Assembly (NCBI GenBank): GCA_036005185.1
Contig: DASYQS010000019.1
Span: forward strand, 62,001 to 126,000
Origin: VBAU01 sp036005185
GTDB taxonomy: Bacteria > Bacteroidota > Bacteroidia > Chitinophagales > Chitinophagaceae
Direction: 5' to 3'
DNA length: 64,000 nt
Below, piece by piece: positions 28,501 through 34,886 of the stretch (positions are counted from its first letter, which is position 1; each line of letters opens with the position of its first letter). The translations under genes were made by a program, and so were the position numbers. The notes beneath the pieces are model-generated. The model did no database searches. It saw only the letters and a program-made list of their open reading frames with translations, and had not been told where the DNA came from.

Positions 28501-28718
28501 CGCAGAATTTAGTGGGCAAAGTCAAACTAAGCAATGTAAGAGTTTTTGTAGCTGCACTAAATCTATTAACCTTTACGAAGTATTCTGGTTTTGATCCGGA
28601 AACTCAGAGTAATGGTGAATCTGTCGCTAATCAGGTAACAAATGGTGCTCCTGGTGTGGACAGAAATGCTGCACCGTTGGCTCGCACGATTAATGTGGGT
28701 GTTAACATAGGTTTTTAA
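25575..28718 (+). CDS. SusC/RagA-type TonB-dependent outer-membrane transporter
   Basis: A 1,047-residue SusC-like receptor. The order is: signal peptide (MRKLSLLFMAVVLTAGQLWAQ), carboxypeptidase-regulatory-like domain (about 20-100, RTITGKVTDDKGSPV), TonB-interacting region and plug (VVVGYGTQRRKEVTGSVS, then DIESIEVLKDASAAAIYGSR and VVLITTKKGK), and a 22-strand barrel to the C-terminal Phe. With the SusD-like lipoprotein 19 bases downstream it forms a pedal-bin importer for oligosaccharides or peptides. No glycoside hydrolase or protease gene is linked, so the cargo is unknown. I take the ATG at 25575; one at 25569 adds two residues. Confidence 0.95.
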   Translation: MRKLSLLFMAVVLTAGQLWAQRTITGKVTDDKGSPVPNASVLVKGTQIGTVSQADGSFSLNVPANAKALVISAVDMEPQELNIGTQATINAILKTSEKSLSEVVVVGYGTQRRKEVTGSVSQINGNKLKDQPLQSFEQGLSGRAAGVNISIPNGVLGNPPMIRVRGTNSISLSSAPLVVIDGIPSFTGDAGGTAANNLLGDINPSDIESIEVLKDASAAAIYGSRASSGVVLITTKKGKQGRARVNYESWAGWTKAYNLIDVLNAQEFTDLKNEALTNAGTPPNGTTRGFYTMTDANGNLIDTRWYDYIYRTGFSHNHTLSVSGANDRTSYYFSTNFTDQKGMFKNNTFKRMTGRFTLDQKVNNWLTVGGTFNYSSSKNNGLNTGSIGGAFATSGAARLAFALAPNVSPYNPDGTYNIASGQIGQGKNLTTLAFPNPVLLLDLNRFESNSERIIGNVYGQVKILNGLNFKTLYGVDHLSVVNEEFRNAIHGDGTQFNGAVQNTLQQPHRWNWQNTLTYDTRFANSHGLNVLIGAEQQYTRTDNWGADRRNQTDPFFDEFQGGFIEIVPAGNTFAENFLQSYFGRINYDFKKRYFLSFNARRDGYSAFAEKWGTFYGGSVGWTISEEDFWKNSNIAANTWSSLKLRGSYGMVGNFAGIASYPYQTLFTGGLYGSVGSIFFNQGGNPDLTWEKSKKLDIGFSTGILKDRFTLEFAYYKNDISDLVLAEPQSPSRGIPGNSILRNVGSMVNKGIEITLNGNILQRKDFSWSSSFNITTLKNEVTALSNNNADILVSTGGLESPSLIRVGESIGSFLAVKTTGINPANGQRIFLMKNGTEVQYNHAASSATRWTKVSDGLATTPPNQVTDGIVIGPALPKYFGGFDNTFRYKGFDLNFLLFFSGGNYVYNGSKAGLHDNRNWNNAKDNLDRWQKAGDVTEWPRVVFGDNVSNGSALVISSNVEKGDFLKVRNVSLGYTIPQNLVGKVKLSNVRVFVAALNLLTFTKYSGFDPETQSNGESVANQVTNGAPGVDRNAAPLARTINVGVNIGF

Positions 28719-28737
28719 CCAATAAAGAAAATTAAAC

Positions 28738-30234
28738 ATGAAATATATTAAAATATCAATTTTATTTTTGGGAGTCTTATCCATGATGTCCTGCCAAAAG
28801 GATAAGCTTTCTCCCGAGCCTCAGACACAAATTCTGCAAGAAGTCTCTTTTTCAACACCTGAAAAAACGCTTGCTGCAGTAAATGGAGTGTATGCAGGCG
28901 CTAAGGTGGGGCAAATATATGGAGGTCGCTATTATAATTACCAGGATGCCCGGGGTGAAGAATTTCTCAATGAATTATCAAATGGTGTAACTCAATTGTC
29001 AACATGGAATTTTACAGTTACCCCTACTACCAATGAAGTACAGAATTTTTGGGCAGCGGCTTATACGGCTATCAACAGAGCAAATGTTGTTATTGCAGGT
29101 ATAGACAACGCTCCAATATCTGATGCTTTAAAGAATCAGTATAAAGCCGAATGCCGTTTTATAAGAGCACTCATGTACCACGCGATGGTTACCATTTATG
29201 CCCGCCCTTATTGGGACGGCAATGGAAGCAAGCCAGGTCTGGTTATTTACACTGAACCACAAACTCAGTTAGGCGAAAATCAGAAAGCCCGATCAACTGT
29301 GGCCGAAGTTTACACACAAATTCTGGACGATCTCAATTTTGCAGAAGCAAATCTTGCCTCGAATAATAGTTCCGTATCATTGAACGTAACGCGTGCACAT
29401 AAGAATACAGCTATTGCTTTAAAGAGCAGGGTATATCTCTATATGGGACGTTATACCGATGTAATAACTGAAGCAACAAAACTAGTACCTCAATCCATAG
29501 CTCCATTTTCAACAACTTCCGGTGTTCCTCATTCACTGCAGTCGAATATTTCCAATGTTTTTGGAGCCGGAGGGCAAACACCTGAAAATATTCTCTCGTT
29601 CCCATTTACAGCAAATGATCTTCCGGGTACACAGAATAGCTTGAATCAATATTACAGTCCTGGTGCTGCGTCCACTAATAACCCGCCGCCAAACCCTTGC
29701 GCAGCTTGCAATGGTAATGGCGATTACTCGCTGAATCTAGGAGCAACAGGAATTATTGCTGACACTAACAAATGGAGCCCAAGAGATGCACGTCGTCAGT
29801 TCAACCAGATTCTAAACAGTGCTACTAAAACATGGTTGCGTAAATGGACGGCAAATACTGATTATGTCCCTGCAATCCGTTATGCAGAAGTAATGTTGAA
29901 TCTTGCAGAAGCATTGGCCAGACAAAACGGTTTGAACTCAAAAGCAATTGCTCTGCTTAACGCTATAAGAAAGCGCTCTGACGATGGGTCTGTTAAACCT
30001 GTTACATTTGCGCCAGCAACTCAGCAGGAATTGATTGATTTGATTCTTTATGAAAGAAGAATCGAGCTGTTGGGTGAAGGTTTCCGTTCAAGAGATCTGT
30101 TAAGGTTAGGCCTAAGCATTCCTGCAAAAGGCACCGCTCCATCCATTACAACAGCAAGCCCCCAATACATTTGGCCTATTCCACAATCTGAGCTAAACGT
30201 AAATAAAGCAGTAGTTCAAAACTCAGGATATTAA
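28738..30234 (+). CDS. SusD/RagB-type surface lipoprotein
   Basis: A 498-residue SusD-like nutrient-binding lipoprotein, the lid of the preceding SusC-like transporter. The N-terminus has a lipoprotein signal with Cys in MMSCQKDK (around residue 19). TPR-type helices are visible (YKAECRFIRALMYHAMVTIYARPYWDG), and the C-terminal signature is RYAEVMLNLAEALAR followed by LILYERRIELLGEGFRSRDLLRLG. The protein ends at VVQNSGY. A strong palindromic terminator follows, so the transcription unit is just the two genes. Confidence 0.95.
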   Translation: MKYIKISILFLGVLSMMSCQKDKLSPEPQTQILQEVSFSTPEKTLAAVNGVYAGAKVGQIYGGRYYNYQDARGEEFLNELSNGVTQLSTWNFTVTPTTNEVQNFWAAAYTAINRANVVIAGIDNAPISDALKNQYKAECRFIRALMYHAMVTIYARPYWDGNGSKPGLVIYTEPQTQLGENQKARSTVAEVYTQILDDLNFAEANLASNNSSVSLNVTRAHKNTAIALKSRVYLYMGRYTDVITEATKLVPQSIAPFSTTSGVPHSLQSNISNVFGAGGQTPENILSFPFTANDLPGTQNSLNQYYSPGAASTNNPPPNPCAACNGNGDYSLNLGATGIIADTNKWSPRDARRQFNQILNSATKTWLRKWTANTDYVPAIRYAEVMLNLAEALARQNGLNSKAIALLNAIRKRSDDGSVKPVTFAPATQQELIDLILYERRIELLGEGFRSRDLLRLGLSIPAKGTAPSITTASPQYIWPIPQSELNVNKAVVQNSGY

Positions 30235-30253
30235 TTATTTTATCCATCGTCAT

Positions 30254-30290
30254 AAAAAGCTTCCGCGCATGCGCGGAAGCTTTTTAATTT
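30254..30290 (+). terminator. Strong palindromic terminator after the susD-like gene
   Basis: A perfect 32-base palindrome (30254-30285) with AAAAAGCTTCC on the left and GGAAGCTTTTT on the right, followed by AATTTT. It can form a 14- to 16-bp stem and acts on either strand. Confidence 0.9.
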
Positions 30291-30344
30291 TCATTCAATC
30301 AGTAATTCTCTTTGTATCTGCAAAAAAGATTTTATTTCTCATTT

Positions 30345-30377
30345 AAAACACAAAGGCTGTCTTATAAGACAGCCTTT
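30345..30377 (-). terminator. Terminator of the first PepSY-like gene
   Basis: A perfect 26-base palindrome (30352-30377, AAAGGCTGTCTTA and its complement). On the minus strand it is followed by GTGTTTTAAAT. It lies 34 bases after the stop of the minus-strand gene at 30411. Confidence 0.75.
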
Positions 30378-30410
30378 TCTACCTGTATGCTTATGCTAAT
30401 GAAGAACTGC

Positions 30411-30851
30411 TTATTTTCTTATTCTTTTTTCTACTGTAATGTTACCTGCGGTGGTAGCTTTTATATTTAATCTTTTGCTGGGCAATTCCACTGTCATATG
30501 ATAAAATGTTTCGTCTTCAGTATTATATTCTGTGATATCATAAACCGGAGCTGATCCATAACGGTTATTAATTTCTTTTATCACTGTTAATGGCAACTGG
30601 CTGAATAAGACATTTCTTGCGGTACCAATAAGCTCGCCTGAATAGCTAAAGTAAGCCTCTACACGAAAATCATTGAGAGTGAAAGCTGCTTTAATGGCTT
30701 CTTTTCCTTCCTGCCATTTTACATTAGTAGCTCCTTTAAATTCTTTTTCAAATGTTGTTAACGCGGGATTGATTTTTTCTTTTGAATCTGCAAAAGCAGT
30801 TGTAGAAATTAAGGTCAATGCAGCGGCGAATGCGATGATAAACTTTTTCAT
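30411..30851 (-). CDS. Small exported protein, PepSY-like/BLIP-like family, copy 1
   Basis: A 146-residue secreted protein with signal peptide MKKFIIAFAAALTLISTTAFA. The mature part has the pattern FEKEFKGATNVKW...AAFTLNDFRVEAYFSYSGELIG, an alpha helix followed by beta strands, as in PepSY-like (beta-lactamase-inhibitor-like) domains common in Chitinophagaceae. It shares this layout with the gene at 31068. The two also share a nearly identical promoter. I infer a periplasmic or secreted role in an envelope response; no enzymatic residues are seen and the function is unknown. Confidence 0.8.
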   Translation of the reverse strand: MKKFIIAFAAALTLISTTAFADSKEKINPALTTFEKEFKGATNVKWQEGKEAIKAAFTLNDFRVEAYFSYSGELIGTARNVLFSQLPLTVIKEINNRYGSAPVYDITEYNTEDETFYHMTVELPSKRLNIKATTAGNITVEKRIRK

Positions 30852-30891
30852 GGTTTAAGGTTTTAATGATTAATAATTTTTGATTTAATTA

Positions 30892-30921
30892 TTTGACGTC
30901 ACAAATTTATTTTAGGTTACA
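30892..30921 (-). promoter_or_regulatory. ECF-like promoter of PepSY-like copy 1
   Basis: On the minus strand TGTAACCT (30921-30914) and CGTCAAA (30898-30892) are separated by 15 bases, the layout of many ECF-sigma promoters (AAC-type -35, CGTC -10). The 30 bases match the region before copy 2 at 25 positions. The spacer also holds TAAATTTG (30909-30902), so a primary-sigma reading is possible. The ATG is 40 bases downstream. Confidence 0.55.
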
Positions 30922-31000
30922 GCTTGCAACAAGTGAATTTGGATTGGTGGAGATTATTGTTAAGACAATTAACGAAAAGAGAATTGTAGCAAATTCATAC

Positions 31001-31041
31001 AAAGTGAAACCCCGCCTCCGAATTACTAGATAGCGGGGTTG
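31001..31041 (-). terminator. Probable terminator of PepSY-like copy 2
   Basis: AACCCCGC (31009-31016) pairs with GCGGGGTT (31034-31041) around a 17-base loop. On the minus strand TTTCACTTTG follows. It lies 27 bases past the stop at 31068. Confidence 0.6.
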
Positions 31042-31067
31042 TTTTACCACACACCAAAACTAACGTG

Positions 31068-31511
31068 CTATGCTTTTCTGCTTTTTTTAAATACAGACCA
31101 ATCGCTTCCATCAGTCGATTTCAACACGATTTTTGTATCTGCATTTTCAAGAGTAACATAATAACTTACTTCGTCTTTGCTTGCTATTTCAAACAGATCA
31201 CTTATCCAATAATTAGAGTAAGATTTTTTTAGGCTGCCTTGCAAATTCAGTGGTAGCTGAAATGAAGAAATATAACGAGTAACTGCCATGAATTCTCCGT
31301 TGCCATCATAAAAAGCAAATAACTTTTGTTCGTTCATTGTAAAGGCTACTCTATAGTAATCATTGGTTACAATCCAAGCTGCATCTGTTGCGCCGGCAAA
31401 ATCAGTTTTGAAAGCCTTTAACGCCTGTTTATTAACTGCTTCTTCACCAGTAAAAGCGAATGTTGTACTAAGTGTGAACACCATTGCCAGCATCATCATA
31501 ATCTTTTTCAT
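31068..31511 (-). CDS. Small exported protein, PepSY-like/BLIP-like family, copy 2
   Basis: A 147-residue secreted protein with signal peptide MKKIMMMLAMVFTLSTTFAF. The mature domain (KAFKTDFAGATDAAWIV...YRVAFTMNEQKLFAFYDGNGEFMA) parallels copy 1 in length, strand order and the FxGAxxxxW motif, but the two have diverged strongly in sequence. Its 5' leader is longer than that of copy 1 because a GC-rich hairpin (31531-31550) sits between promoter and start. Each copy has its own terminator, so they are independent units with a shared promoter type. The function is unknown. Confidence 0.8.
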   Translation of the reverse strand: MKKIMMMLAMVFTLSTTFAFTGEEAVNKQALKAFKTDFAGATDAAWIVTNDYYRVAFTMNEQKLFAFYDGNGEFMAVTRYISSFQLPLNLQGSLKKSYSNYWISDLFEIASKDEVSYYVTLENADTKIVLKSTDGSDWSVFKKSRKA

Positions 31512-31530
31512 AATTGTCTAAATTTTTTTG

Positions 31531-31550
31531 CCTGCCTGTCGGCAGACAGG
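31531..31550. repeat. Short GC-rich palindromic element in a 5' leader
   Basis: CCTGCCTG and CAGACAGG form a 7-bp stem with one mismatch around TCGG. Short GC-rich palindromes of this kind are often dispersed in Bacteroidetes genomes. It lies in the untranslated leader of the minus-strand gene 31068-31511. Confidence 0.5.
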
Positions 31551-31580
31551 GTTTTATGTTGTAATTGTTTATTCGTAATG

Positions 31581-31610
31581 TTTGACGTAACAAAAGTATC
31601 TCAGGTTACA
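31581..31610 (-). promoter_or_regulatory. ECF-like promoter of PepSY-like copy 2
   Basis: On the minus strand TGTAACCT (31610-31603) and CGTCAAA (31587-31581) are again 15 bases apart. TACTTTTG (31598-31591) lies in the spacer, as TAAATTTG does in copy 1. The ATG is 69 bases downstream. Confidence 0.55.
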
Positions 31611-31776
31611 CCTGTTGACAACTGATTTATGATTAGCGGCGGTGAGTGTTAATTGCTGTTAACAGAAGTTATTCATTGTAACCGTTGAACATGAATTATC
31701 GCCATTCATCGCAAAGCCGTTCGCTATCGGACAAAAAATAAAAACAAACCCTAAAAAATTTGGAAATAAATACAGT

Positions 31777-31798
31777 TATTTAGATATTTGTCTAAATA
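31777..31798 (+). promoter_or_regulatory. Operator-like inverted repeat before the sdpR-like gene
   Basis: TATTTAGA (31777-31784) and TCTAAATA (31791-31798) are perfect inverted repeats with a 6-base spacer, 16 bases before the ATG at 31815. This is the size and position expected for an ArsR-type autorepressor site. Confidence 0.65.
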
Positions 31799-31814
31799 TA
31801 CAATCATCGAATTA

Positions 31815-32078
31815 ATGAATACTGTTTTTAAAGCGCTGAATGATCCGACAAGGCGAGCTATACTGGAATTGTTGCAAACAAAGGATATGACGGCTGGTGA
31901 AATTGCTGACAAGTTTCATATTTCTTTTCCGAGCATTTCACATCATCTCGACCTTTTGAAACAAGCCAAACTTGTGATTGCTGAGAAAGAAGGACAGTTT
32001 GTCTATTACTCCTTAAACACAACGGTTGTCGATGAAATTCTAAAATGGTTTCTCCAATTCAAATCAAAAAAGAAATAA
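31815..32078 (+). CDS. sdpR: ArsR/SmtB-family autorepressor, SdpR-like
   Basis: An 87-residue winged-helix repressor very close in layout to SdpR of Bacillus subtilis: MNTVFKALNDPTRRAILELL, then DMTAGEIADKF, the recognition helix SFPSISHHLDLLKQAKLV, and the wing GQFVYYSLNTTV. The ATG at 31815 is preferred to a TTG nine codons upstream because SdpR homology begins there and an operator-like repeat lies just before it. No metal-binding Cys pair of the ArsR/SmtB type is present. In Bacillus, SdpR represses itself and sdpI until SdpI sequesters it at the membrane. The gene pair here has the same order. Confidence 0.85.
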   Translation: MNTVFKALNDPTRRAILELLQTKDMTAGEIADKFHISFPSISHHLDLLKQAKLVIAEKEGQFVYYSLNTTVVDEILKWFLQFKSKKK

Positions 32079-32080
32079 TT

Positions 32081-32755
32081 ATGGATATATTTTTGAAACG
32101 AATCGTCTGGGTGGTTATAATAATCCCGGCTGTTTATTTAGCTATTGCATGGAATAATCTTCCTGAAACAGTAGCAATGCATTTTGATTTAAAAGGCAAT
32201 CCGGATCGATTTGGCACTAAAAGAGAATTAATTACTACTTCAATAGTCTTAATAATCGCGAATGCAGTAGTTTATTTAATTCTTACAAATATCTATCACA
32301 TTGATCCGAAAAGATATGCAGCCGAAAATAAAAGCCGCCTTTATCGTATAGGTTTTGCAGTATGTGTTTTTTTATCGGCAGTTCTCTGCCTCATTATATA
32401 TAGTGGTACGCATGGAAATATAAGATTCAGCACACGTTTAATACTGTCCGGGTTAGGCTTATTATTCGCTCTTATAGGTAACTACATGCATAACATTAAG
32501 CCGAATTATTTTGCGGGTTTTCGGTTGCCATGGACCTTAGAAAATGAAGACAATTGGAGAAAAACACATTTGCTTGGAGGAAAGCTTTGGTTTATTGCCG
32601 GTCTTGTAATTGCTGTCATCTGTTTAATACTTCCTTCCGAAGCATCTATGGTGGCATTTTTTACAATCATGTTTATCGTTGTGCTGATTCCGGCCATTTA
32701 TTCATACCGTCTTTACAAAAAGAAAAATCAGTTAACTATAAATAAAGAGCCATAA
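32081..32755 (+). CDS. sdpI: SdpI-like membrane immunity protein
   Basis: A 224-residue membrane protein with six predicted helices, combining a DUF1648 half (IPAVYLAIAWNNLPETVAMHFDLKGNPDRFGTK-type residues 14-46) and an SdpI half (NYMHNIKPNYFAGFRLPWTLENEDNWRKTHLLGGKLW-type residues about 140-175). In B. subtilis SdpI gives immunity to the killing factor SdpC and also signals to SdpR. Its ATG is 2 bases after the sdpR-like stop, so the two are co-transcribed. No sdpABC-type toxin genes are in the window, which suggests defence against toxins made by others or a different membrane-stress role. Confidence 0.85.
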   Translation: MDIFLKRIVWVVIIIPAVYLAIAWNNLPETVAMHFDLKGNPDRFGTKRELITTSIVLIIANAVVYLILTNIYHIDPKRYAAENKSRLYRIGFAVCVFLSAVLCLIIYSGTHGNIRFSTRLILSGLGLLFALIGNYMHNIKPNYFAGFRLPWTLENEDNWRKTHLLGGKLWFIAGLVIAVICLILPSEASMVAFFTIMFIVVLIPAIYSYRLYKKKNQLTINKEP

Positions 32756-32787
32756 AGCTCTGCCTTTATCCTTGTATCTTGTGCCTT

Positions 32788-33381
32788 GTGAACTATCTCG
32801 CTCACGCATATCTTTCTTTTAATAACGAAGAAATTTTAGTGGGTAATCTAATTAGTGATTTTGTGAAGGGCAAAAAGAAATTAAACTACCCTGAGGGCAT
32901 TCAAAAAGGGATTGTTCTTCACCGGGCGATTGATACATTCACAGATACCCATGAAGCAACCAAAATGGCGAAAAATATCTTCCGGCCCCATTATCGTTTA
33001 TATGGCGGTGCTTTTGTTGATGTGGTGTATGATCATTTTTTAGCTACCGATGTTAGCGAATTTACAGAAGAAGCCTTGCATTCATTTTCACAAAAAGTTT
33101 ATAATACTCTCGACCATTATGAAGATTATTTACCCGAACGGTTTGCACGCATGTTTCCATACATGAAAATGCAAAATTGGCTATTCAACTATCGCACTAT
33201 GAATGGTACTGAGTCAAGTTTCGGCGGCATTGTACGAAGAGCGGCCTATCTTTCAGAAAGCAGAACGGCAGCTTTATTATTCGGGCAGCACTATAAAACT
33301 CTTCACCAATATTATCAATCTTTTTTCCCTGATTTAAAATCATTTGCTTTCAGAATGTTTGAGGATATTATCAAACTATAA
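32788..33381 (+). CDS. Acyl-carrier-protein phosphodiesterase-like (AcpH/DUF479)
   Basis: A 197-residue protein of the AcpH family. In E. coli this enzyme removes the 4'-phosphopantetheine group from acyl carrier protein. The family signature MNYLAHAYLS is seen at the GTG start (32788); a TTG three codons upstream is less likely. Further motifs are GNLISDFVKGKK, HRAIDTFTD, and VDVVYDHFLA with Asp and His residues for metal binding. It is cytoplasmic and lies 32 bases after the sdpI-like gene in the same direction. Bacterial homologues of this family are often annotated only by similarity, so the reaction is likely but unproven. Confidence 0.82.
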   Translation: MNYLAHAYLSFNNEEILVGNLISDFVKGKKKLNYPEGIQKGIVLHRAIDTFTDTHEATKMAKNIFRPHYRLYGGAFVDVVYDHFLATDVSEFTEEALHSFSQKVYNTLDHYEDYLPERFARMFPYMKMQNWLFNYRTMNGTESSFGGIVRRAAYLSESRTAALLFGQHYKTLHQYYQSFFPDLKSFAFRMFEDIIKL

Positions 33382-33470
33382 ATGTGCTAATTCAAGCGTA
33401 CTTACCATAATTCATGCCTCACAACTTTTTTCCATGCAACCTCAAACAATTATTTTTGCTCTTTTAAAAA

Positions 33471-34052
33471 ATGAAAACAACTATGAAAAAGGTTGCAGCC
33501 CTTATTTTATTTTTTATTTCCGTTCTTCTTTGTAAGGCTCAGACCAATAATACTTTTCCTGCTCTGGATAAATCCCCGATGGATATGTGTTACTATCCCA
33601 GCAATTACCCTGTTCTAAAAATCCAAGATAAGGCTACGGAACCGGTTCTGGCCAGAGTGATCTATAGTCGGCCCCAAAAAAATGGCCGTATTATTTTTGG
33701 CGATCTCATTGAATATGGAAAAGTATGGCGTATGGGGGCCAATGAAGCCACCGAGATAGAATTTTATAAAAATGTAAAGATCGATGGCAAAAAAATTGCG
33801 AAAGGCCGATACACACTGTATGCTATTCCAAATCCTGATAACTGGACAATTATCTTAAACAGTGATATTGATACATGGGGAGCATTTAAATACGATGCTC
33901 AAAAAGATGTTTTAAGAACAACAGTGGCCGTACAAAAATTAAATGAATCAGTGGAATCATTGTCAATGGCCTTTGAAAAAATAGATAATGGCTGTAATCT
34001 TGTGATTGCATGGGACAATATAAAAACAAGCTTGCCTATTTTTATAAAATAA
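33471..34052 (+). CDS. DUF2911 exported protein, copy 1
   Basis: A 193-residue protein with a signal peptide (MKKVAALILFFISVLLCKAQ) and one DUF2911 domain: SPMDMCYYP, ARVIYSRPQKNGRIIFGDL, GKVWRMGANEATEIEFYKNV and GRYTLYAIPNPDNWTIILN. The domain is widespread in Bacteroidota and has no known function; the pattern suggests a beta-rich ligand-binding fold. A second ATG at 33483 begins exactly at the signal peptide and may be the real start. The next gene is a paralogue whose start is 5 bases after this stop, so the two are an operon. Confidence 0.82.
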   Translation: MKTTMKKVAALILFFISVLLCKAQTNNTFPALDKSPMDMCYYPSNYPVLKIQDKATEPVLARVIYSRPQKNGRIIFGDLIEYGKVWRMGANEATEIEFYKNVKIDGKKIAKGRYTLYAIPNPDNWTIILNSDIDTWGAFKYDAQKDVLRTTVAVQKLNESVESLSMAFEKIDNGCNLVIAWDNIKTSLPIFIK

Positions 34053-34057
34053 ATCAA

Positions 34058-34681
34058 ATGATCAAACCTGCTTATACTTTACTGGCTATATTTTTTCTTT
34101 TTTCCTGCGCAAATGAGGATAAAGAAAAGACTTCTTCGGAATCAAAAGGATCAGATACAGCTATTGTTAATACACCGCCGCCAAATCCTTATGCAGTTAT
34201 TGATATTTCACCAATGGATATGAGCTATTTTCCTGTTGATTATTCAAAAAGAAAAATGGCCCATGAATTAACTACACCACCGGTAATGAGGGTAATTTAT
34301 AGCCGCCCTCACAAGCAAGGCCGTGTTATTTTCGGCAACCTGCTCAAATATGGCGAGCCCTGGCGGCTTGGTGCCAATGAAGCCACCGAAATCGAATTTT
34401 TCCAAAGTGTAACTATACAGAATAAAAAAATAAACCCTGGCCGGTATGTTATTTATTGCATTCCCTATGAAAACAAATGGACAGTAATCTTGAACAACGA
34501 TATTTACACATGGGGGTTAAAAATTGACGCCTCTAAAGACCTTGTTCGATTTGATATTCCCATAAAAAAGGTTTCTGCAAACTTTGAATACTTCACAATG
34601 GTTTTTCAGCCGATCAGCAATGGAGCAGAGCTTGTAATGGCTTGGGATGATACAGAGGCGAGGTTGCCGATTAATTTTTAG
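34058..34681 (+). CDS. DUF2911 lipoprotein, copy 2
   Basis: A 207-residue paralogue of the preceding gene with a lipoprotein signal instead of a plain signal peptide (MIKPAYTLLAIFFLFSC, lipidated Cys at 17). An acidic, Ser-rich linker (about 18-45) precedes the DUF2911 domain with SPMDMSYFP, MRVIYSRPHKQGRVIFGNL, EPWRLGANEATEIEF and GRYVIYCIP. The ATG at 34058 is chosen over an upstream frame because the signal starts there. The pair probably arose by tandem duplication and now places the same domain as a soluble and as a membrane-anchored form. Confidence 0.82.
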   Translation: MIKPAYTLLAIFFLFSCANEDKEKTSSESKGSDTAIVNTPPPNPYAVIDISPMDMSYFPVDYSKRKMAHELTTPPVMRVIYSRPHKQGRVIFGNLLKYGEPWRLGANEATEIEFFQSVTIQNKKINPGRYVIYCIPYENKWTVILNNDIYTWGLKIDASKDLVRFDIPIKKVSANFEYFTMVFQPISNGAELVMAWDDTEARLPINF

Positions 34682-34886
34682 TTTTTTGGACTGACTATAT
34701 TGCTACCTACCAGCCTGCTGACAAGCAGATTAAACTTTGTTACGACTCTCCTTTCAATTCATTTCATCAATTACCATGTGTTTCACGGCTTATACTGTTA
34801 AAGAATTGCCCTTCCACATTCTGATCCTTATTCAGTTTTTATTCTTGTAATTTGGAATTTGTGATTTGTATCTTGAACTTTAACTC

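Noticed and set aside
25575..30234. A polysaccharide utilisation locus
   Set aside because: There is a SusC/SusD pair, but no glycoside hydrolase, lyase, sulfatase or regulator is linked, so calling it a PUL would go beyond the evidence.
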